Origin: Waddliaceae bacterium
GTDB lineage: Bacteria; Chlamydiota; Chlamydiia; Chlamydiales; SLFE01
Assembly (NCBI GenBank): GCA_007124415.1
Contig: SLFE01000065.1
Location: 1-6,043, forward strand
Direction of reading: 5' to 3'
DNA: 6,043 nucleotides
Shown here: piece by piece, positions 1-4,748 of the stretch
Layout: the number at the start of each line of letters is the position of its first letter
Numbering within the stretch: the stretch's first letter is position 1
The notes under the pieces: model-generated
Seen by the model: the letters and a program-made list of their open reading frames with translations, nothing else
The model's database searches: none
What the model was told of the DNA's origin: nothing
Program-made: the position numbers and the translations under genes

Positions 1-20
1 AATATAATAAGGATAGTTTT

Positions 21-1256
21 ATGCCTTTAAATAATTTCAACCCAGATTCCATAAGAACTTCAATACCCAACAAAATGCCGACTCCCGCCTCAGATCCCAA
101 GCAAAAGGGAAGCAAAGTGTCGAGTCTTGTCGCAAGATTTGAAAAAATTGCAGAAATAGAAAAGGGAATAGTACGAAATAATCCAAAAAAATTACCAAAT
201 AAAGCATCCCAAGGAACCAAATTGCCGGAGCCTGCCAAAGCAACCTCAAAAAAAACAAGCGAGCAATTAAAGAATTTGTCAAAAATGGACCCGAATGCAC
301 TTAAAAAAATGAGGCCGGAGCTGCAACGTCAGAATAAACTTACCTCTTTATCTAAAATGGATCCGAACGCAATTAAAAAAAGAGGGCAGCTTAAATCTCA
401 TTCTAAAATGGATCAAAAGGCAATTAAAGACCAAAAACCTATCATTCAAATATCCAATAGAATTAACAAAAAAAGTTCAATAGATCCCGAAAGTGGAAAA
501 AAACTCATGAATGATATAGGAAACATCACAAAAAAAATGGATAAAAAATCATTGGAAAAAAATAAACCGAAATTACGGAAATTGAACGAAACCGTTTTAG
601 AGAAAGTCTTCATAAGCTCCAAAGCAGAACGGACAAATCCCAAGGAACATCTACCTAAAAGTATACAGGATTTGGTCAAACAGGAAAAAAATTATAACAA
701 AAAAATGCACGCTTATAACAATGTTTTGGGAAAACTAAAAAATGAAGGCAAACTTAAAGAAAATGATTTTAACACTCTAACAAAAGGGCTTGATGAGCTA
801 TTAAAAACTTCGGATGAGCTTGTTAAGGATATGGAAAATATCAGTACCAAAAATAAGGACGACATCGATGATTCTATGAATCAAATTAATGGTGCATTCG
901 CTCCCAAAAAACAAATAAATATAGGAAATAGCTACGTTAATTACCTTTCAACATTAAACAATAATATTTTTCCTAAGTTTCCTAAAATGCTTAAAAATAA
1001 TCCGGATCTGGAAAAAAACTTCGAAGTTGAGCTAAAAACAGAATTAAAAGAACAAGGCTTCCAACCCAAAGAAATCGCAGGATTTAGCACTTTAGGAATC
1101 AATTCGTTTGCAGCAGAACCTTTCCAAAGAGTGTTAAGATATCCCATGGTCTTAGAAGAACTAGGGAAAATGTCAGGCGACCCGGATACTAAAGATCTTG
1201 CTGAATTTTCAAAAGCTATGGGCACCTTTGTCAATATACAGTCTTCTCTTGTCTGA
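21..1256 (+). CDS. Lysine-rich repeat protein with a C-terminal Dbl-homology (RhoGEF)-like domain; candidate host-directed effector
   Basis: A 411-residue protein with no close family that I recognise as a whole. Residues 1-210 are rich in Lys, Asn, Ser and Pro, look disordered, and carry a short repeat built on SKMDPNA. Residues about 213-411 resemble a DH domain, which catalyses GDP/GTP exchange on Rho-family GTPases. The CR1-like helix is at 215-236 (IQDLVKQEKNYNKKM, compare E-L-x-x-T-E-x-x-Y), a helix follows at 250-273, then an IG-x-x-[YF] segment at 301-323. The CR3 signature is PFQRVLRYPMVLEEL at 367-381 (family pattern P-[IV]-Q-R-[IVL]-x-[KR]-Y-P-L-L-L-x-E-L). No signal peptide or membrane segment is seen, and no PH domain follows. 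The start is supported by AAGGA at 9-13, 7 nt before ATG. The gene ends in tandem stops TGA-TAG. G+C is far lower than in its neighbours. The DH assignment is by eye; effector status and secretion are inference. Alternative: an unrelated helical protein with a chance CR3 match, which I think unlikely because several blocks match in order. Confidence 0.72.
   Translation: MPLNNFNPDSIRTSIPNKMPTPASDPKQKGSKVSSLVARFEKIAEIEKGIVRNNPKKLPNKASQGTKLPEPAKATSKKTSEQLKNLSKMDPNALKKMRPELQRQNKLTSLSKMDPNAIKKRGQLKSHSKMDQKAIKDQKPIIQISNRINKKSSIDPESGKKLMNDIGNITKKMDKKSLEKNKPKLRKLNETVLEKVFISSKAERTNPKEHLPKSIQDLVKQEKNYNKKMHAYNNVLGKLKNEGKLKENDFNTLTKGLDELLKTSDELVKDMENISTKNKDDIDDSMNQINGAFAPKKQINIGNSYVNYLSTLNNNIFPKFPKMLKNNPDLEKNFEVELKTELKEQGFQPKEIAGFSTLGINSFAAEPFQRVLRYPMVLEELGKMSGDPDTKDLAEFSKAMGTFVNIQSSLV
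276..431 (+). repeat. Coding repeat: three SKMDPNA-type units in the effector-like gene
   Basis: Three copies of an 11-residue unit are visible: LSKMDPNALKK (residues 86-96, DNA 276-308), LSKMDPNAIKK (110-120, DNA 348-380) and the diverged HSKMDQKAIKD (127-137, DNA 399-431). Unit starts are 72 and 51 nt apart, so spacing varies. A weaker fourth copy, TKKMDKKSLEK, lies at residues 170-180 (DNA 528-560). The tail after it (NKPKLRKLN) also resembles the tail after copy one (MRPELQRQN), suggesting a longer ancestral unit of about 20-24 residues. Codons differ between copies, so the duplications are not recent. Function unknown. Confidence 0.75.
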
Positions 1257-1349
1257 TAGGTCTTGGCACTTCTTCTTTAACCGCTGATTGTGCCCCTAAT
1301 CCGCGGTGAGACGCTCTAGAAAATGATTAGATTTTTCAGCTTCAGAGGA

Positions 1350-1371
1350 AGCCATGTCTTTAGACATGGCT
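1350..1371. terminator. Perfect 10-bp-arm hairpin between convergent genes; possible bidirectional terminator
   Basis: AGCCATGTCT (1350-1359) and AGACATGGCT (1362-1371) are exact reverse complements around TT, giving about 9 bp of stem with a four-base loop. Flanking CTTC/GAAG (1340-1343 and 1375-1378) and TTTTC/GAAAA (1333-1337 and 1385-1389) could lengthen the foldback with internal bulges. It lies 93 nt past the stop of the upstream plus-strand gene and about 40 nt past the hemE stop, where a shared terminator would be expected. No U-run follows the core in either direction, so it is not a classical intrinsic terminator. It could instead protect 3' ends or bind a protein. The rest of 1257-1410 shows no gene, only a weak ACCGC/GCGGT pairing at 1280-1307. 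Confidence 0.4.
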
Positions 1372-1410
1372 GACGAAGAAGATGGAAAAGATAGTTATTT
1401 TCTAGAGATG

Positions 1411-2412
1411 TTATCGCCGCGAATAAGGCGCAATCAGGGGTTTAACCGTTTCCACCAGAACCTTGACAGCGTCCGGGGACATATCGGGAAGGATGCCGTG
1501 GCCGAGGTTGAAAATGAAGCCTCGATCTCTCCTCATTTTTTCCAGAAGTTTTTGACACTCGCTTCGTATGACGTCCGCAGAACCGTAAAGGACGTGGGGG
1601 TCGAGATTGCCCTGCAAGGCGATGGTTTCGGGCACCTGCTGTCTAACGCCCGCCAAATCGCAGCTCCAGTCAAAGCTTATGGCTTGCGGACGCAGGTCGA
1701 CCAGATCAGGAATGAATCCGGCCGTTCCCTTGCCGAAAAGAATAACGGGAATGTCGGCTGCCTCGATAATTCGGTGAATGTAGGGAAAGGAAAACTCCCT
1801 AAGCTGCGGAAGCGCCAAGGCATTGGCCCAGGATTCAAAAATTTGAAAAGCGTCGACGCCCGCTTCGGTCTGCATTTTGAGATACTCGATCGAAACAGAC
1901 GTGATCAGGTCGAGAAGCTTGTGAAAGGATTCGGGGTCTTGAAAAATCCATTTTTTTACTTGTTTAATTCCCCCCGCCATGTAGCTGGCTACGGTGAACG
2001 GGGCTCCGCAAAATCCGAGCAGAGGAACAGCAAGCAGGGGTTTGACAAGCCGTATCGCCTCGCCGACAAAATCAAGAGAATTGACGACAGAAAGACCGGC
2101 AACATCGGAAGGGGTCAAAGGCTTTTCAAAGACGGGGCCGACCCCCTCGTGAAAATCAAAGGGGCATCCGAGCGCATCGGGTATCGTCAAAATATCGGAA
2201 AAAATGATCGCTGCATCCATGCCGAATTGTTCGATCGGCATCATGGTTACCTCGGCGGCGATTTCAGGCCGGCGGATCATCTCCTTGAAAGAAAACTTTT
2301 TGCGAAGAGCTCGGTACTCGGGCATGTAACGGCCCGCCTGTCTCATGATCCAAACAGGGGGCCTGCCATGATTTCTGCAGTGGAGCGCGTCGAGAAAAAG
2401 AGTGTTATTCAT
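1411..2412 (-). CDS. hemE: Uroporphyrinogen decarboxylase
   Basis: A complete 333-residue HemE, close to the usual family length. It decarboxylates the four acetate side chains of uroporphyrinogen III to give coproporphyrinogen III, a cytosolic step of heme synthesis. The first family signature is PVWIMRQAGRYMPEY at residues 19-33, with the substrate-binding arginines R24 and R28. The conserved FSDIL is at 71-75 with the key aspartate D73. The second signature GFCGAPFTVASYM is at 133-145, with Y144 at the conserved tyrosine position. The C-terminal NLGHG has H305. All key residues expected for activity are present. The ATG lies 2 nt after the tkt stop, and no clear Shine-Dalgarno sequence precedes it (the 18 nt upstream read CGAGCGCATCCTGTAGCC). 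It is therefore probably made by translational coupling to tkt. The start is sound because the family N-terminus (N-x-L-F-L-x-A-L) begins right there. Confidence 0.97.
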   Translation of the reverse strand: MNNTLFLDALHCRNHGRPPVWIMRQAGRYMPEYRALRKKFSFKEMIRRPEIAAEVTMMPIEQFGMDAAIIFSDILTIPDALGCPFDFHEGVGPVFEKPLTPSDVAGLSVVNSLDFVGEAIRLVKPLLAVPLLGFCGAPFTVASYMAGGIKQVKKWIFQDPESFHKLLDLITSVSIEYLKMQTEAGVDAFQIFESWANALALPQLREFSFPYIHRIIEAADIPVILFGKGTAGFIPDLVDLRPQAISFDWSCDLAGVRQQVPETIALQGNLDPHVLYGSADVIRSECQKLLEKMRRDRGFIFNLGHGILPDMSPDAVKVLVETVKPLIAPYSRR

Positions 2413-2414
2413 GG

Positions 2415-4472
2415 CTACAGGATGCGCTCGAGAACAGCGTCGACTGTGTATCCGAACTCTTCCTGAACATCCCTAAGGGGCGCCGAAGTTCCGAACGACT
2501 CCATGCAAATGGCGATGCCGTCTCTGCCGATATACTTGTGCCAGCCCTGGTCGACGCCCGCCTCAATGACGACGCGAGTGCCGATATCGCCTCCGAGCAC
2601 GGAATCTTTGTATTTTTGATTTTGCGCCTCGAACAGCTCCCAGCAGGGCATGGAAACGACACGCACGGTTTTTCCTCTTTTTTCCAGTTCTTTTGAAGCG
2701 TCAAGGGCGAGCGAGAGTTCCGAACCGGTCGCGATCAACGTGTAGTCGGGCTTGGAGCCGCCCTCTTTTTTCACAATGTAGGCTCCTTTCCCCAATCCTT
2801 CATCAAAAGGAACGACGGTCTCGGGCATCTCGGGAATTTTCTGCCGGCTCAGCGCGATGACTGTCGGTCCCCGATAGATGAGGGCGGAGATCCAGGCCAT
2901 TTTCACTTCGTGATTCCCGGCAGGGCGGATAAAATGGAGATTGGGTATGGCCCTCAAGGAAGCGTAATGTTCCACGGGCTGGTGGGTCGGCCCGTCCTCT
3001 CCGAGGAAAATGGAGTCGTGGGTCATCTGGTAGATGATTTGGGTCCGCTGCAATGCGGAAAGGCGGATGGCGTTCCTCATGTAATCGGTGAATGTGAGGA
3101 ATGTGCCGATAAAGGGAAGTATGAGCTGGGTCTCATACATGCCGACGGCCATCGTCGCCATGCCGAATTCGCGAACGCCGAATTTGATGTTGCGGCCGGT
3201 GAAGATCCCGGGCGCGACAATAGGAAACTCTTTCATCATCGTTTTGTCGGAACCGGAAAGATCGGCGGAGCCGCCATAAAGAAAGGGAAGCTCTTCGCTC
3301 AGCAAATCGATCACGTCCTGGGAGGCGCTTCTCCCGGCATTCGGGGATTTGATTTCCAGCTTGCTTAGCTGCTCTTCAAGATTTTCCGGAAGAGTCTTGT
3401 TCAGCATCGCATCATAATCTTTGGCCTTGTCGGGATTGGCCTCGGCCCATTGACCGAACAGGTTGTTCCAGTCGGACTCGTTCTTGGCAAACTCTTCCTG
3501 CTTGCTCTCAAAATAATTGCTCACAGCTCCGGGAACGACAAACGTCTCTTCCGAGAGGCCGAGAGCCTTTTTAGCCGCTTTCACTTCATCTTCTCCGAGT
3601 GGGGATCCGTGGGCTTTATGCGTTCCGGCCTTGTTCGGGGCTCCCTTGCCGATAATGGTGCGGGCAATGATGATGGCCGGTTTTGTTTGATTGTGCCTGA
3701 GGCGGCTGAAAACGTCGTGGATTTCATCCAGGTTGTGTCCGTCGATGTCGTAAACGTCCCACCCGTAGGCTCTGTACCTTGCGCCCGTGTCTTCAGAGCA
3801 AGAGTCGGAAAGCGGACCGTCAAGTGAGACTTTGTTGGCGTCATAGATAACGATGAGGTTGTCAAGCTTCAGATGGCCGCTCAACGACGAGGCCTCGGAC
3901 GTCACTCCTTCCATGATGCAGCCGTCTCCTGCGAGCGCGACCACTTTGTTGTCGAGTATCTTATGCTTTTCCGTATTGAATTTTTCGGCGAGAAGCTTCA
4001 TCCCGAGCGCTGCGCCCGCGGCGTTGCCGAGCCCTTGCCCGAGAGGACCTGTCGTCGTCTCGATTCCCGGGGTGTCCATCTTTTCAGGGTGGCCGGGGGT
4101 TTTCGAGTGCAGCTGCCGGAAATTTTTGATCTCGTCGAGCGACAGATCGTATCCGCTCAAGTGCAGGCAAGTGTAGGGAAGGAGGCACCCGTGTCCTGCC
4201 GAGAGAAAAAAACGGTCGCGGTTGACCCAGTCGGGATTTTTCGGGTTGAAGCGGAGGCCGCATCCCCAAAGGTAGGCGCCAATCTCGGCGCATCCCATCG
4301 GAAGTCCGGGGTGGCCCGAATCGGCCTGCTGAGTGGCGTCCATGGCAAACTGGCGTATGGTTCCGGCAATTTTACTCAATACGTCTTTCGTGCTGCTATC
4401 TAGTTTTTCGGGCTGCCAATCATCTTCCATAGCGTTCTCTTGTTGTGTTTTTGATTCGAGTCTGGTTTCCAT
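2415..4472 (-). CDS. tkt: Transketolase (thiamine diphosphate-dependent)
   Basis: A complete 685-residue transketolase. It moves two-carbon ketol units between sugar phosphates in the non-oxidative pentose phosphate pathway, linking glycolysis with ribose-5-phosphate and erythrose-4-phosphate. The N-terminal ThDP-binding domain has SGHPGLPMG at 52-60 (H54), SAGHG at 91-95 (H94), TPGHPE at 125-130, and the GDG...N cofactor motif starting at G182 (GDGCIMEG) and closing at DANKVSLDG (211-219). KAHGSPLG at 286-293 is also typical. The central pyrimidine domain has FGVREFGMA at 431-439, where E435 is the catalytic glutamate, and THDSIFLGEDGPTHQP at 484-499 with H485. The C-terminal domain is intact. 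About 25 residues precede the family core (which starts near STKDVLSKIAGTIR), slightly longer than in E. coli TktA. M15 (ATG at 4430-4428) is an alternative start preceded by only a weak AAGAG. The first ATG has the better AAGGA site. Probably co-transcribed with hemE. Confidence 0.97.
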   Translation of the reverse strand: METRLESKTQQENAMEDDWQPEKLDSSTKDVLSKIAGTIRQFAMDATQQADSGHPGLPMGCAEIGAYLWGCGLRFNPKNPDWVNRDRFFLSAGHGCLLPYTCLHLSGYDLSLDEIKNFRQLHSKTPGHPEKMDTPGIETTTGPLGQGLGNAAGAALGMKLLAEKFNTEKHKILDNKVVALAGDGCIMEGVTSEASSLSGHLKLDNLIVIYDANKVSLDGPLSDSCSEDTGARYRAYGWDVYDIDGHNLDEIHDVFSRLRHNQTKPAIIIARTIIGKGAPNKAGTHKAHGSPLGEDEVKAAKKALGLSEETFVVPGAVSNYFESKQEEFAKNESDWNNLFGQWAEANPDKAKDYDAMLNKTLPENLEEQLSKLEIKSPNAGRSASQDVIDLLSEELPFLYGGSADLSGSDKTMMKEFPIVAPGIFTGRNIKFGVREFGMATMAVGMYETQLILPFIGTFLTFTDYMRNAIRLSALQRTQIIYQMTHDSIFLGEDGPTHQPVEHYASLRAIPNLHFIRPAGNHEVKMAWISALIYRGPTVIALSRQKIPEMPETVVPFDEGLGKGAYIVKKEGGSKPDYTLIATGSELSLALDASKELEKRGKTVRVVSMPCWELFEAQNQKYKDSVLGGDIGTRVVIEAGVDQGWHKYIGRDGIAICMESFGTSAPLRDVQEEFGYTVDAVLERIL

Positions 4473-4478
4473 TGATTA

Positions 4479-4483
4479 TCCTT
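4479..4483 (-). promoter_or_regulatory. Shine-Dalgarno site that decides the tkt start
   Basis: On the minus strand AAGGA stands 6 nt before the ATG at 4472-4470. This favours the first ATG over the internal ATG at 4430. The site begins only 2 nt after the base of the 17-bp inverted repeat, so folding of that repeat in mRNA would place the ribosome-binding site directly against a stable stem. Confidence 0.7.
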
Positions 4484-4485
4484 AC

Positions 4486-4543
4486 AGAGCCACTTGCAAA
4501 ATTCCAGCGAAATCGATTTTTGAGCTATTTTGCAAGTGGCTCT
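4486..4543. repeat. Perfect 17-bp inverted repeat in the tkt leader / tkt-alaS intergenic region
   Basis: AGAGCCACTTGCAAAAT (4486-4502) is matched exactly by ATTTTGCAAGTGGCTCT (4527-4543) across a 24-nt spacer. The spacer holds its own 10-nt palindrome AAATCGATTT (4510-4519) and an AGC/GCT pair (4506-4508 and 4524-4526), so the whole 58 nt can fold back. No U-run follows on the tkt side; on the plus side TTTTT appears about 10 nt later. It lies between divergent genes, where a terminator is not needed for either. Candidate roles are an operator for tkt, an mRNA leader structure, or a small mobile repeat (MITE-like). I see no clear target-site duplication next to it. Confidence 0.85.
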
Positions 4544-4552
4544 TCATGTCAA
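4524..4552 (-). promoter_or_regulatory. Possible tkt promoter overlapping the inverted repeat (weak)
   Basis: On the minus strand a perfect TTGACA (-35 consensus) is at 4552-4547. The best -10 at a 17-nt spacing is AATAGC (4529-4524), which fits TATAAT poorly. If used, the promoter would overlap the right arm of the inverted repeat and would fit repressor control. An alternative is a minus-strand TATAAT at 4632-4627 with no good -35, about 155 nt from the start codon. Neither is convincing from sequence alone. Confidence 0.22.
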
Positions 4553-4713
4553 GTTTTTCATAATTTAACTTAAAACATGTAATTTCATCAAGGATTCGAA
4601 CAAAACTTCGACATAAATCGCCAGCGATTATACGTTCATAAGTGAAGAATCCTCACCACAAGAGCCCACCGAGCTCACTAGAGAAGAGAACGAGGGACTT
4701 GAGCTTGATTGTG
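4544..4713. other. AT-rich non-coding stretch between the inverted repeat and the alaS promoter region
   Basis: No convincing gene, tRNA or known RNA is seen. Open frames crossing it on the minus strand are extensions of frames antisense to alaS. Small structures only: AATCGC/GCGATT (4616-4621 and 4624-4629), too tight to be a strong hairpin, and a distant AGGATTC/GAATCCT pair (4591-4597 and 4647-4653). It presumably carries the promoters for the divergent tkt and alaS genes. Confidence 0.5.
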
Positions 4714-4743
4714 TATAATTTCAGGTTCATATATAATTTCAGG
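4714..4743 (+). promoter_or_regulatory. Tandem TATAATTTCAGG repeat forming the alaS -10 / ribosome-binding region
   Basis: The 12-mer TATAATTTCAGG occurs exactly at 4714-4725 and 4732-4743, an 18-bp period. Each copy starts with a perfect -10 hexamer. The second copy ends in the AGG of AGGA (4741-4744), the ribosome-binding site 4 nt before the alaS ATG. The first TATAAT would give a transcript starting near 4726 that keeps this site, but its -35 region is poor. The second TATAAT has a partial -35, TTGTGT (4709-4714), at 17 bp, but would start transcription at about the ribosome-binding site itself. The upstream -10 is therefore the more likely one in use. Confidence 0.45.
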
Positions 4744-4748
4744 AAAAT

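Noticed and set aside
3..8. TATAAT as a promoter -10 for the first gene
   Set aside because: It is directly next to the ribosome-binding site, so transcription would start only about 6 nt before the ATG and lose that site. More likely AT-rich leader; the real promoter is probably outside the window.
21..1256. Polymorphic or contact-dependent toxin with an N-terminal repeat region
   Set aside because: The repeats are short and degenerate, there is no secretion or pretoxin domain, no small immunity gene follows, and the C-terminal half reads as a DH domain.
1354..2466. 370-codon open frame on the plus strand
   Set aside because: It lies exactly antisense to hemE, which has full family signatures. 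Its Arg/Gly/Asn-rich translation shows no recognisable domain, and its start falls inside the intergenic hairpin without a ribosome-binding site.
2910..4403. Several plus-strand open frames (2910-3368, 3450-3827, 3853-4176, 3873-4403)
   Set aside because: All are antisense to the intact transketolase gene. They are by-products of its codon use, with no domain or start signal.
4544..4713. tRNA, riboswitch or T-box leader in front of alaS
   Set aside because: No cloverleaf, no T-box core sequence and no terminator/antiterminator pair is visible. No CRISPR-like repeat array is present anywhere in the window either.
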